From contig NZ_JSYZ01000017.1 of assembly GCF_001293465.1 (NCBI RefSeq), forward strand, positions 74,855 to 138,854: a stretch of 64,000 bases of DNA, given 5' to 3'. Each line of letters opens with the position of its first letter. The first letter of the stretch is position 1. The stretch is from Pseudomonas asplenii. GTDB taxonomy: Bacteria; Pseudomonadota; Gammaproteobacteria; Pseudomonadales; Pseudomonadaceae. The notes below the pieces were generated by a model, which saw nothing but the letters and a program-made list of their open reading frames with translations, ran no database searches and was not told where the DNA came from. Shown piece by piece: positions 44,492 through 53,185 of this stretch. The position numbers were made by a program, and so were the translations under genes.

Positions 44492-44865
44492 CGGGAGGGC
44501 TCGCCTGAGCGGGATGAAAGGTGAAGATTATCATTGCGATGTAACAAAAGGTTACTGAGCTATTCATCTATTGTCTGTCCGGCCTTTTCCTGCGGCGAAT
44601 TTTTGCGGATCAGTTGTCCTCTGCTCCTGAGACAACCTGTCGCGCGGCAACCGGCCACTCCACCCGTTCGTCGTAATGGGACTACTCTTTCAACGTTGGT
44701 TGATCCAGATCAATTGCCTTTTGGGCGGTGATCAGGGTCCGACTCCCTGCGTTGCGATGGGTTGAAAAAAAGAGAACGAAGCCAAATTCGCCGCACTCCA
44801 TATTCGTGGGGGCAGTGGCTGGGCCTGTGGGTCGACAGCCGGTATTACCTGACAGAGGAAAGCTT
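44492..44865. promoter_or_regulatory. cioAB promoter region with perfect ANR box
   Basis: A 374-base gap between the divergent MFS and cioA genes. TTGATCCAGATCAA at 44700-44713 is a perfect FNR/ANR palindrome (TTGAT-N4-ATCAA), 152 bases before the cioA start. A run of GAAAAAAAGAG follows at about 44763-44775. ANR is known to affect cio expression in P. aeruginosa. No other coding frame is supported. Confidence 0.75.
44700..44713. promoter_or_regulatory. ANR/FNR box
   Basis: TTGATCCAGATCAA matches the TTGAT-N4-ATCAA consensus at every fixed position. The distance to cioA leaves room for either activation or repression, depending on the unmapped start site. Confidence 0.8.
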
Positions 44866-46305
44866 ATGTTCGGCTTAGAGGCACTAGATCTCGCCCGAAT
44901 CCAGTTCGCATTCACCGTTTCCTTCCACATCCTGTTCCCGGCCATCACCATCGGCCTGGCGAGTTACCTGGCGGTGCTCGAAGGGCTGTGGCTGAAGACG
45001 CGCAACGACACCTACCGCGACCTTTACCATTTCTGGTCGAAGATCTTTGCCGTCAACTTCGGCATGGGGGTGGTCTCCGGGCTGGTCATGGCCTATCAGT
45101 TCGGCACCAACTGGAGCCGTTTCTCGGACTTCGCCGGTTCGATTACCGGGCCGTTGCTGACCTACGAGGTGCTCACCGCCTTCTTCCTCGAAGCCGGTTT
45201 TCTTGGCGTGATGCTGTTCGGCTGGAACAAGGTCGGTCGCGGGCTGCACTTCTTTTCCACGGTGATGGTGGCGATCGGTACGCTGATCTCGACCTTCTGG
45301 ATTCTCTCGTCCAACAGCTGGATGCAGACGCCCCAGGGCTATGAAATCGTCGATGGCCGGGTCATTCCGGTGGACTGGCTGGCGGTGGTGTTCAACCCGT
45401 CGTTCCCCTATCGGCTGATGCACATGGCCACCGCCGCGTTCGTCGCGACGGCGTTCTTCGTCGGCTCCTCGGCGGCCTGGCACCTGTTGCGTGGCCGTGA
45501 CAATCCGGCGATCCGGACAATGCTGTCGATGGCCATGTGGATGGCGCTGATCGTCGCGCCGATCCAGGCGGTGATCGGCGACTTCCACGGCCTCAACACC
45601 CTCAAGCACCAGCCGGTGAAAATCGCCGCGATCGAGGGCCACTGGGAAAACGTCGGCGACGAGCCGACCCCGCTGATCCTGTTCGGCTGGCCGGACATGA
45701 AGGCCGAGAAGACCCGCTTCGCCCTGGAGATTCCCTACCTGGGCAGCATGATCCTGACCCACACCCTGGACAAGCAGGTGCCGGCGCTCAAGGAGTTCCC
45801 GCCCGAGGACCGGCCGAACTCGACCGTCGTGTTCTGGTCGTTCCGGGTCATGGTCGGCCTGGGTCTGCTGATGATCTTCACCGGTCTCTGGGCCTTGTGG
45901 CTGCGCAGGCGTGATCGCCTGTACGAGAACCGTGCGTTCCTCCACCTGGCCTTGTGGATGGGGCCGTCCGGCCTGATCGCGATCCTGGCCGGCTGGTTCA
46001 CCACCGAAATCGGCCGCCAGCCGTGGGTGGTCTATGGCCTGTTGCGCACGGCGGATGCCTCCTCCGGGCATAGCGTCATGCAGATGAGCATCACCCTGGC
46101 GCTGTTCGTCGTGGTGTATTTCTCGCTGTTCGGTGTCGGCCTGGGCTACATGATGCGCCTGGTCCGCAAGGGGCCGAAGACCAACGAAGGCGCGGAAACC
46201 AGCCACGGTGGTCCCGGGCAGAAACGTACTCCGGCCCGTCCGCTTTCCGCTGCCGATGAAGACAGCGAAAACGGTCACGGCGACAGCCTGAACAAGGGGA
46301 ACTGA
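44866..46305 (+). CDS. cioA: Cyanide-insensitive cytochrome bd-type oxidase subunit I
   Basis: A 479-residue quinol oxidase subunit. N-terminal ARIQFAFTVSFHILFPAITIG carries the first haem His. The short Q-loop and GWFTTEIGRQPWVVYGLLRTADA place it in the cyanide-insensitive (Cio) branch rather than the long-loop CydA. About nine membrane helices are visible, with a Gly/Pro/Lys-rich cytosolic tail. It reduces oxygen with ubiquinol. cioB follows after 3 bases. GAGGAA lies before ATG 44866. Confidence 0.93.
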   Translation: MFGLEALDLARIQFAFTVSFHILFPAITIGLASYLAVLEGLWLKTRNDTYRDLYHFWSKIFAVNFGMGVVSGLVMAYQFGTNWSRFSDFAGSITGPLLTYEVLTAFFLEAGFLGVMLFGWNKVGRGLHFFSTVMVAIGTLISTFWILSSNSWMQTPQGYEIVDGRVIPVDWLAVVFNPSFPYRLMHMATAAFVATAFFVGSSAAWHLLRGRDNPAIRTMLSMAMWMALIVAPIQAVIGDFHGLNTLKHQPVKIAAIEGHWENVGDEPTPLILFGWPDMKAEKTRFALEIPYLGSMILTHTLDKQVPALKEFPPEDRPNSTVVFWSFRVMVGLGLLMIFTGLWALWLRRRDRLYENRAFLHLALWMGPSGLIAILAGWFTTEIGRQPWVVYGLLRTADASSGHSVMQMSITLALFVVVYFSLFGVGLGYMMRLVRKGPKTNEGAETSHGGPGQKRTPARPLSAADEDSENGHGDSLNKGN

Positions 46306-46308
46306 ATC

Positions 46309-47316
46309 ATGGGTATCGATCTTTCGCTGATCTGGGCCGTGATCATCATCTTCGGCATCATGATGTACGTGGTCATGGATGGTTTCGACCTGGGCATCGG
46401 CATTCTCTTTCCCTTCATCAAGGACGATCGTGACCGCGATGTCATGATGAACACCGTGGCGCCGGTCTGGGACGGCAACGAAACCTGGCTGGTGCTCGGT
46501 GGCGCGGCGCTGTTCGGCGCCTTCCCGCTGGCCTATTCGGTGGTGCTGTCGGCGTTGTACCTGCCGCTGATCTTCATGCTGATCGGGCTGATCTTCCGCG
46601 GCGTGGCGTTCGAGTTCCGCTTCAAGGCCAAGGAGCACAAGCGGCATATCTGGGACAAGGCGTTCATCGGCGGTTCGATCGCCGCGACCTTCTTCCAGGG
46701 GGTGGCGCTGGGCGCCTTCATCGACGGGATCAAGGTGGTCGACCGGCAGTTCGCCGGCGGCTCGCTGGACTGGCTGACCCCGTTCACGCTGTTCTGCGGC
46801 GTGGCGCTGGTGGTGGCCTATGCCTTGCTCGGCTGCACCTGGCTGATCATGAAGACCGAAGGCAAGCTGCAGGAGCAGATGCACGACCTGGCGCGGCCGC
46901 TGGCGTTCGTCCTGCTGGCAGTGATCGGTATCGTCAGCATCTGGACGCCGCTGAGCCATGCCGAGATCGCAGCGCGCTGGTTCACCCTGCCGAACCTGTT
47001 CTGGTTCCTGCCGGTGCCGATCCTGGTGTTGGTCACGCTGTACGGGCTGATCCGGGCGGTGGCGCGCAACGCGCACTACACGCCGTTCCTGCTGACCCTG
47101 GTGCTGATCTTCCTCGGTTACAGCGGCCTCGGTATCAGCCTGTGGCCGCACATCATCCCGCCGTCGATCTCGATCTGGGATGCCGCCGCGCCGCCGCAGA
47201 GCCAGGGTTTCATGCTGGTGGGGACGCTGTTCATCATCCCGTTCATCCTGGGCTACACCTTCTGGAGCTACTACGTGTTCCGCGGCAAGGTGACCCACGA
47301 GGATGGTTATCACTAG
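46309..47316 (+). CDS. cioB: Cyanide-insensitive oxidase subunit II
   Basis: A 335-residue CydB-family subunit beginning MGIDLSLIWAVIIIFGIMMYVVMDGFDLGIG. It has WDGNETWLVLGGAALFGAFP and SLWPHIIPPSISIWDAAAPP, both strongly conserved positions of subunit II. Eight or so helices are present. It is coupled to cioA and followed by a DUF2474 peptide gene. Confidence 0.94.
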   Translation: MGIDLSLIWAVIIIFGIMMYVVMDGFDLGIGILFPFIKDDRDRDVMMNTVAPVWDGNETWLVLGGAALFGAFPLAYSVVLSALYLPLIFMLIGLIFRGVAFEFRFKAKEHKRHIWDKAFIGGSIAATFFQGVALGAFIDGIKVVDRQFAGGSLDWLTPFTLFCGVALVVAYALLGCTWLIMKTEGKLQEQMHDLARPLAFVLLAVIGIVSIWTPLSHAEIAARWFTLPNLFWFLPVPILVLVTLYGLIRAVARNAHYTPFLLTLVLIFLGYSGLGISLWPHIIPPSISIWDAAAPPQSQGFMLVGTLFIIPFILGYTFWSYYVFRGKVTHEDGYH

Positions 47317-47371
47317 TACCTGTCGGCGGCGCCCGCTCGGGTGCCGCCGTTTCGATGACGAGGAAGCGGAT

Positions 47372-47539
47372 ATGCGTGGCAAGCCTTCATTGCAGGAAAT
47401 CGAACAGGCCGAGAAGAAACCGCTCTGGCAGCGCCTGGGCTGGCTGGCGATGATCTGGGCGGGCAGCGTGCTGGCGCTGTTCGTGGTGGCCAGCCTGATG
47501 CGCCTGTTCATGAGCGCGGCCGGGTTGACCACCCATTGA
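47372..47539 (+). CDS. DUF2474 small oxidase-associated membrane protein
   Basis: A 55-residue protein beginning MRGKPSLQEIEQAEKKPLWQRLGW, with one membrane helix (LAMIWAGSVLALFVVASLMRLFM, about residues 24-46). DUF2474 peptides accompany cioAB-type operons and are likely accessory subunits of the oxidase, comparable in role to CydX. The gene starts 56 bases after cioB and ends 4 bases before a REP doublet. Confidence 0.75.
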   Translation: MRGKPSLQEIEQAEKKPLWQRLGWLAMIWAGSVLALFVVASLMRLFMSAAGLTTH

Positions 47540-47543
47540 GCCC

Positions 47544-47613
47544 TTCGCGGGCAAGCCCGCCCCACACTGACAGTGCGCGCCATACTCCCTGTGGGAGCGG
47601 GCTGGCCCGCGAA
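47544..47613. repeat. REP doublet after the cio operon
   Basis: TTCGCGGGCAAGCCCGCCCC (from 47544) and the inverted GGAGCGGGCTGGCCCGCGAA (to 47613) form a large imperfect hairpin. It lies between the convergent ends of the cio operon and rlmG and probably acts as a terminator for both. Confidence 0.82.
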
Positions 47614-47651
47614 AAACGTCCGCCGCGAGCGGGCCGGACTCCCTCTTTCGC

Positions 47652-48776
47652 CTACTTGCGCGCCTTGAGCACCACGAACTTGGGCGTCGCCGCCACCTGC
47701 TCGACCCCACGGAACAACCGCGCCAGCTTGCTGTGGTAGCCCAGGTGGCGGTTGCCGACGATGTACAGTGCGCCACCGACCACCAGGGCTTCCCGGGCCT
47801 GCTGGAACATCCGCCAGGCGAGGAAGTCGCCGACCACCTGCTGCTGGTGGAAGGGCGGGTTGCACAGCACCACGTCCAGTGACTGCGGTTCCTGTCCGGC
47901 CAGGCCATCGGCGGCACGCACGGTCACTTCGCGCTCGCCCAGAATCGCCTGCCAGTTTTCCCGCGCCGACTGCACCGCCATGAACGACTCATCCACCAGC
48001 GTGTAGTGGGCCTGCGGGTTCTGCAGGGCGCTGGCGATGGCCAGTACGCCGTTGCCGCAACCCAGGTCGGCGACCCGGGCGCTGCCCAGGTTCCCTGGCA
48101 GGTGCGGGAGGAAGGCGCGCGTGCCGATATCCAGGCCTTCACGGCAGAACACGTTGGCATGGTTGAGCAACTCGATCGCCGGGCGGTCGAGCCGATAGCG
48201 TGTCGGGTAGGGCGATGGCACCCGGTCGCGGGGCTCGGGTGTCGCCACCAGCAGGCGGGCCTTTTTCACCGCCAGCGAGGCCTGCACGTTGCCGACGTAG
48301 CGCTCCAGCAGATCACCGGCGGCCCGTGGCAGGTGCTTGACCATGGCGCCGGCGACCACCTGGGCGCCGGGGGCCAGTTGGCCCTGTAGGCGAATCAGTT
48401 GTTCCTCCAGCAGGGCGAGGGTCTTGGGCACGCGGATCAGCACCCGGTCGAACGGCCCGACCAGTTGCTCGCTGGCCGGTACATGGCGGACCGCGTCGAA
48501 GGTCTTGCCATTGCGCGCCAGGTTCTTTTCCAGGCCCAGCGCGGCGAGGAACGAATCACCACTGCTGGTGAGCTGTACATGGCCTTCCAGGCTGGCGGCC
48601 AGGGCGCCGAAGCTGTCGTTGAGCACCAGCACCCGGGTGCCCGGCGAGACGCCCTGTGCGGCCAGGTGGTCGAGCAGGTATTGATCGGCCGCGTCGAATG
48701 CCTGCAGGGGTTCACCCTGCTGTTCAGGCTGGCGGATCAGGTCGAGACGGGCGAACGGACTTTCTAGCAGGGGCAT
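47652..48776 (-). CDS. rlmG: 23S rRNA (guanine-N2)-methyltransferase RlmG
   Basis: A 374-residue tandem methyltransferase. The N-terminal domain is degenerate and the C-terminal domain has ADLGCGNGVLAIASAL (SAM site) and VLCNPPFHQQQ (NPPF catalytic motif), as in RlmG/RlmC-type N2-guanine methyltransferases. RlmG modifies G1835 of 23S rRNA in E. coli numbering. ATG 48776 (MPLLESPFARLDLIR) fits the family start. Confidence 0.87.
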   Translation of the reverse strand: MPLLESPFARLDLIRQPEQQGEPLQAFDAADQYLLDHLAAQGVSPGTRVLVLNDSFGALAASLEGHVQLTSSGDSFLAALGLEKNLARNGKTFDAVRHVPASEQLVGPFDRVLIRVPKTLALLEEQLIRLQGQLAPGAQVVAGAMVKHLPRAAGDLLERYVGNVQASLAVKKARLLVATPEPRDRVPSPYPTRYRLDRPAIELLNHANVFCREGLDIGTRAFLPHLPGNLGSARVADLGCGNGVLAIASALQNPQAHYTLVDESFMAVQSARENWQAILGEREVTVRAADGLAGQEPQSLDVVLCNPPFHQQQVVGDFLAWRMFQQAREALVVGGALYIVGNRHLGYHSKLARLFRGVEQVAATPKFVVLKARK

Positions 48777-48940
48777 GGTGCACGGGCTCTGGGGGACGGT
48801 TTGCGGCTGCCATGCACGGCTGTTCGTGCCGGGCGAGGTTGGCAACGGTATGGCAGGAGGGGGATTTTACGTGGGTTTCGAGCAGATTGCCTGTTGCGTG
48901 TGGAGGTGGCAGATCCTTCTGCCGGGAGATCGGGGTGCAA

Positions 48941-49654
48941 TCAGTAAAGCAATCCGGATTTGGCTGCACGCAGCACTGCCGATGCCTTGTTGCTCACACC
49001 CAGCTTTCTCATGATGGTGCTCATGTGGAAGCCCACGGTTCGCGTGGTCAGATTGAGAATGTTGGCTATCTCTGCGGCGGTCTTGCCTTCGGCCGTCCAC
49101 TTGAGAATCTCGGTCTCCCGTGGCGACAGCGGATGGCTGTTCTGTGCCGGACGGGAACTGGCCAGTCTTTGCGCCATGAACGAGTGCAGCCAGTTGCACA
49201 GCCACAGCACATGACCTGTCTTGGAGTAGAACTCGTTGGAGGTGATGGGCTCACAGGTTCGCGACAGGCTCAGGGTGCTGACAATCCCGCGAATGTCGTG
49301 GACCGACTGCGACCAGCCGTGGTTGAGACCATGGGCCTGCATGTCACGCCAGAGCGCCGGGGCACTTCTGAAGGCTTCAGGTCCCCACAGGATGGGGAAC
49401 ACCGAGTTGTGGCAGTGCGTGAGCAGGGGGTCGACGGCAATGTAGTTGTTGCGCTGATAACATGCATTCCATTCTGCGGGGTAATTATTGAAGGATGAGG
49501 TGTTGGGCTGAGTGCCTCCTAATAAGCTGCTGACCCTGAATGAAACAAAAGTGAAACGTATTTGACCTGCCAGATTGAAAACCGCATTGAAGACTGCCTG
49601 TTCTTCTTTTTCACTCATGAGCTGGTGCAGTTGATTATCCTGCCAGTTCTCCAT
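48941..49654 (-). CDS. LuxR-family quorum-sensing-type regulator without a luxI partner
   Basis: A 237-residue protein. The autoinducer-binding domain (about residues 30-160) keeps the conserved positions Trp and Tyr of EWNACYQRNNY, Asp-Pro of AVDPLL and a Trp in FPILWG. The C-terminal GerE HTH is at about 170-235 (PLSPRETEILKWTAEGKTAAEIANILNLTTRTVGFHMSTIMRKL). No luxI-type synthase is in the window, so it is a LuxR solo. Base composition is much lower in GC than its neighbours, and the flanking DNA is AT-rich, suggesting acquisition. ATG 49654 is chosen; an upstream in-frame codon would add an implausible tail. Confidence 0.82.
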   Translation of the reverse strand: MENWQDNQLHQLMSEKEEQAVFNAVFNLAGQIRFTFVSFRVSSLLGGTQPNTSSFNNYPAEWNACYQRNNYIAVDPLLTHCHNSVFPILWGPEAFRSAPALWRDMQAHGLNHGWSQSVHDIRGIVSTLSLSRTCEPITSNEFYSKTGHVLWLCNWLHSFMAQRLASSRPAQNSHPLSPRETEILKWTAEGKTAAEIANILNLTTRTVGFHMSTIMRKLGVSNKASAVLRAAKSGLLY

Positions 49655-50040
49655 TGAGGTACCCTTCCTAGACGCGATATTCGTTGAGTCCGACGTGCTT
49701 GGGTAGTGTAGGAAAATTCTTGTTCTGGGTGTGATTTTTTTATATGGCACTGATATTTTTATCGCCTTTCAAGGGGCGGGTTTATCGCGCAGGGCATAAT
49801 ATCATTTGGCCTTTTGTGGGTTTTCGTGTGTCTTGCCAAGTGTGAAAATGTGTGAGGATTAGTGGGGGTATTATTAGATTATGCTTGGTATGCTCTTGTA
49901 ACTTCATGTTTTTGCTAGTGGCTATATTTTTTATTTTTTTTGTATATGTTTTTTCTGAAAACTTATACCACTACAAATCACCGGTGTTTCTGTGGCCGGC
50001 TTTGCGCGAAACTGGGGGCACATTCCCGATGGAGCGCACC
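49655..50040. other. 386-base AT-rich intergenic region
   Basis: Composition falls sharply: bases 49921-49980 hold only 12 G or C in 60. No coding frame is supported, although an open frame with a hydrophobic stretch runs into the fpr gene. The region should hold the luxR and fpr promoters. Such AT tracts in Pseudomonas are typical targets of MvaT-type silencers, which is inference. Confidence 0.55.
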
Positions 50041-50817
50041 ATGACCGTCAGTGCCGAAAAATTCACCCGGCAGACCCTGCTCGAGGTCTGCCCCCTGACT
50101 TCCAGCCTGTTCACCCTGCGAACCACACGGGATGCTGGATTCCGCTTCCGGGCCGGTCAGTTCGCCCGCCTGGGGGTGACCAAGGCCGATGGCAGCGTGG
50201 TGTGGCGGGCCTATTCGATGGTGTCGTCGCCCCATGACGATTTTCTCGAATTCTTTTCCATCGTCGTTCCGGGAGGGGAGTTCACCAGTGAGCTGAGTCG
50301 CCTGGCCGTGGGCGACTCGCTGCTGATCGAACGCCAGGCCGTGGGCTACCTGACCCTTGACCGTTTCGTCGACGGACGCGATCTCTGGCTGCTGGCCACC
50401 GGCACCGGGGTGGCCCCGTTCCTGTCGATCCTGCAGGACTTCGAGGTCTGGGAACGCTTCGAGCGGATTCTGCTGGTCTACAGCGTACGCCAGGGGGCCG
50501 AACTGGCGTACCGTGAGCTGATTGCCGGGCTGGCCGAGCGTGACTACCTGGCCGAGCATGCGCACAAGCTGCAGTTCGTGCCCATCGTCACCCGCGAGGC
50601 GCTGCCGGGGGCACTGGCAGGGCGGATCCCGCAGTTGATCGAGAATGGCGAACTGGAGCGGGCCGCCGGGGTGACCCTGGACGCGGTGCATTCGCGGGTG
50701 ATGATCTGTGGCAACCCGCAGATGATCGATGACACCCGCCAGGTGCTCAAGCAACGCGACCTGCAGCTCAGCCTGAGTCGCCGCCCGGGGCAGGTCGCGG
50801 TGGAAAACTACTGGTAG
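50041..50817 (+). CDS. fpr: Ferredoxin-NADP+ reductase
   Basis: A 258-residue flavoprotein. FAD-binding RAYSMVSSPHDDFLEF (RxYS) is near residue 58, and the NADP-binding ATGTGVAPFLSIL near 120. It has VYSVRQGAELAYREL, and the C-terminus ends AVENYW, an aromatic terminus as in bacterial Fpr. It shuttles electrons between NADPH and ferredoxin/flavodoxin, often in oxidative stress. ATG 50041 has GGAG 8 bases upstream. A longer in-frame N-terminus with a membrane helix is rejected. Confidence 0.88.
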   Translation: MTVSAEKFTRQTLLEVCPLTSSLFTLRTTRDAGFRFRAGQFARLGVTKADGSVVWRAYSMVSSPHDDFLEFFSIVVPGGEFTSELSRLAVGDSLLIERQAVGYLTLDRFVDGRDLWLLATGTGVAPFLSILQDFEVWERFERILLVYSVRQGAELAYRELIAGLAERDYLAEHAHKLQFVPIVTREALPGALAGRIPQLIENGELERAAGVTLDAVHSRVMICGNPQMIDDTRQVLKQRDLQLSLSRRPGQVAVENYW

Positions 50818-50820
50818 AAA

Positions 50821-50851
50821 AACGGCGCCCTGCAGGCGCCGTTGTTTTTTT
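50821..50851 (+). terminator. Terminator after fpr
   Basis: AACGGCGCC (50821-50829) and GGCGCCGTT (50835-50843) form a 9-base stem with a 5-base loop, followed by G and seven T. It also faces the end of mscL. Confidence 0.9.
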
Positions 50852-50860
50852 GCCGGTTGC

Positions 50861-51274
50861 TCAGGGCTTGTCGTTGCGGGCCTTGAGCAGGTCGCGGATC
50901 TCGCCCAGCAGTTCTTCCTGTTTGGTCGGCACCGGTGGCGCGCTCGGCGCCACGGCCTCCTCGCGCTTGAGCCGGTTGATCACCTTGACGCCCATGAAGA
51001 TGGCGAAGGCGACGATGAGGAAGTCGATACAGGTCTGGATGAACTTGCCGTAGGCCAGCACCACGGCCGGTGTATTGCCCTCGGCAGCCTTGAGGGTGAT
51101 CGCCAGGTTGCTGAAATCCACCCCGCCGATCAGCAGGCCGATCGGTGGCATCACCACGTCGCCGACGAAGGACGAAACGATCTTGCCGAAGGCCGCGCCG
51201 ATGATGATCCCCACGGCCATGTCGACCACATTGCCCTTGACCGCGAAGGCCTTGAACTCACTGAGCACGCCCAT
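50861..51274 (-). CDS. mscL: Large-conductance mechanosensitive channel MscL
   Basis: A 137-residue channel beginning MGVLSEFKAFAVKGNVVDMAVGIIIGAAFGKIVSSF, the strongly conserved TM1 with its Gly-rich gate. TM2 follows (CIDFLIVAFAIFMGVKVI) and a charged C-terminal helix bundle ends LGEIRDLLKARNDKP. It opens under osmotic downshock. It is convergent with fpr and divergent from katB. Confidence 0.96.
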   Translation of the reverse strand: MGVLSEFKAFAVKGNVVDMAVGIIIGAAFGKIVSSFVGDVVMPPIGLLIGGVDFSNLAITLKAAEGNTPAVVLAYGKFIQTCIDFLIVAFAIFMGVKVINRLKREEAVAPSAPPVPTKQEELLGEIRDLLKARNDKP

Positions 51275-51558
51275 AGTTTATTCCCTGTTGCAGATGAGTT
51301 GAGTGAACGCAGTGTAATTCAGCCGCCGGCATCTTGCGCTATGCCGGGCCCTACACCCCCCGTCTTAATCGACCCGCCGCCGGGCAATAAGTTTGCAAAG
51401 TGCCACCAGTCGCGCGAAATACGCCTTCTGGCGTGTCTTGCCCCGTGGAATTTTTCAATCGGGGTCTTCGAGCTTTTCTATTTAGAAATCGTCGGATCGG
51501 TCTCTAGCCTCTGTTGAGCGCATCTGGATGCGCACCACAACATCAAGAGGAATTCGAC

Positions 51559-53100
51559 ATGCAGATCACTCCTGTTCCGGGAGCTATTCCCACTCGGCGC
51601 ATGCTGGGTATTTTGACCGCCAGCCTGCTATCCCTTTCTGTCCAGGCCGCCACGCTGACCCGTGACAACGGTGCGGCGGTGGGCGACAACCAGAACTCGC
51701 AGACCGCCGGCGCCACCGGGCCGGTGTTGCTGCAGGACGTGCAACTGATCCAGAAACTGCAGCGCTTCGACCGTGAACGTATCCCTGAGCGGGTGGTACA
51801 TGCCCGCGGTACCGGCGCCCATGGCACCTTCACCGTCACCCATGACCTGAGTGACCTGACCAAGGCCAAGGTCTTCGCCGCCGGCGAGAAGACACCGGTA
51901 TTCGTGCGCTTCTCCGCGGTGGTACATGGCAACCACTCCCCGGAAACCCTCCGCGACCCACGGGGTTTCGCCACCAAGTTCTACACCGCCGATGGCAACT
52001 GGGACCTGGTGGGGAACAACTTCCCGACCTTCTTCATCCGCGATGCGATCAAGTTCCCGGACATGGTCCATGCCTTCAAGCCCGACCCGCGTACCAACCT
52101 GGACGACGATTCGCGCCGTTTCGATTTTTTCTCCCACGTGCCTGAGGCCACACGCACCCTGACCGAGCTGTATTCCGATTCCGGCACACCGGCCAGCTAC
52201 CGGGAGATGGACGGCAACGGCGTGCATGCCTACAAATTGATCAATGCCAAGGGCGAGGTGCACTACGTCAAGTTCCACTGGAAAAGCCTGCAGGGCATCC
52301 GCAACCTCGATCCGAAACAGGTCGTCGAGGTGCAGGGCCGCGACTACAGCCACATGACCCATGACCTGGTCAGTCACATCAACAAGGGCGACTTTCCCAA
52401 GTGGGATCTCTATGTCCAGGTGCTGACGCCACAGGAACTGGGCAAGTTCGACTTCGATCCGCTCGATGCGACCAAGATCTGGCCCGGCGTGCCGGAGCGC
52501 AAGGTCGGGCAGATGGTGCTCGATCGCAACCCGGCCAACGTGTTCCAGGAGACCGAGCAGGTGGCCATGGCCCCGGCGAACCTGGTACCGGGGATCGAGC
52601 CGTCCGAGGATCGCCTGTTGCAGGGCCGGGTGTTTTCCTATGCCGATACGCAGATGTATCGCGTTGGTCCGAATGCGCTGCAACTGCCGATCAATGCGCC
52701 ACGGGTGGCGGTGAACAACGGCAATCAGGATGGCGCGATGAACAGCGGGCACAGCAGCACCGGGGTGAACTACCAGCCGAGCCGCCTGTTGCCGCGCGAG
52801 GAACCGCAGTCGGCGCGCTACAGCCAGTTGCCCCTGTCGGGCAGCACCCAGCAGGCGAAGATCCAGCGTGAGCAGAACTTCAAGCAGGCCGGGGACCTGT
52901 ACCGCTCCTACAGCCAGAAGGAGAAGCAGGACCTGATCGAGAACTTCGGTGGCTCGCTGGCCGATACCGACGACGAGAGCAAGCACATCATCCTGTCGTT
53001 CCTCTACAAGGCCGATCCCGAGTACGGCACCGGCGTGACCAAGGTGGCCAAGGGCGACCTGGCACGGGTCAAGGCGCTGGCGGCGAAGCTGGTGGACTGA
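51559..53100 (+). CDS. katB: Periplasmic catalase KatB
   Basis: A 513-residue monofunctional haem catalase with a signal peptide (residues 1-31, LGILTASLLSLSVQA). The catalytic His lies in RVVHARGTGAHGTF and the Asn in LVGNNFPTFFIRDAIKFPD. The proximal haem Tyr is in RVFSYADTQMYRVG. The small-subunit haem-b type and following ankB identify it as KatB, the peroxide-inducible catalase of Pseudomonas, normally OxyR-controlled. GAGGAATTCGAC precedes the ATG. An OxyR site was not confirmed. Confidence 0.94.
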   Translation: MQITPVPGAIPTRRMLGILTASLLSLSVQAATLTRDNGAAVGDNQNSQTAGATGPVLLQDVQLIQKLQRFDRERIPERVVHARGTGAHGTFTVTHDLSDLTKAKVFAAGEKTPVFVRFSAVVHGNHSPETLRDPRGFATKFYTADGNWDLVGNNFPTFFIRDAIKFPDMVHAFKPDPRTNLDDDSRRFDFFSHVPEATRTLTELYSDSGTPASYREMDGNGVHAYKLINAKGEVHYVKFHWKSLQGIRNLDPKQVVEVQGRDYSHMTHDLVSHINKGDFPKWDLYVQVLTPQELGKFDFDPLDATKIWPGVPERKVGQMVLDRNPANVFQETEQVAMAPANLVPGIEPSEDRLLQGRVFSYADTQMYRVGPNALQLPINAPRVAVNNGNQDGAMNSGHSSTGVNYQPSRLLPREEPQSARYSQLPLSGSTQQAKIQREQNFKQAGDLYRSYSQKEKQDLIENFGGSLADTDDESKHIILSFLYKADPEYGTGVTKVAKGDLARVKALAAKLVD

Positions 53101-53116
53101 CCTGCCGGCTTGTGGG

Positions 53117-53154
53117 CCGGGTCCCCTCGCGGCGCTTGCCGCGGGGGGACCCGG
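53117..53154 (+). promoter_or_regulatory. Hairpin between katB and ankB
   Basis: CCGGGTCCCC-TCGCGGC pairs with GCCGCGG-GGGGACCCGG around a short GCTT loop, ending 31 bases before ankB. With no T run it may be a processing or partial-attenuation hairpin that sets katB above ankB expression. Confidence 0.5.
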
Positions 53155-53185
53155 GACGATTGAGGTGTTATCGCGGAGTCATACG

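Noticed and set aside
44884..47865. 993-codon open frame opposite cioAB
   Set aside because: It is the antisense shadow of cioAB with biased composition (Arg, Gln, His, Asp) and crosses several gene boundaries.
49852..50040. In-frame N-terminal extension of the fpr gene with a hydrophobic helix
   Set aside because: It is encoded by the AT-rich intergenic tract, lacks family support, and a good GGAG site precedes ATG 50041.
51275..51558. OxyR site upstream of katB
   Set aside because: Some ATAG/CTAT-like bits are present near 51476-51510, but the spacing of the four-part OxyR motif could not be confirmed.
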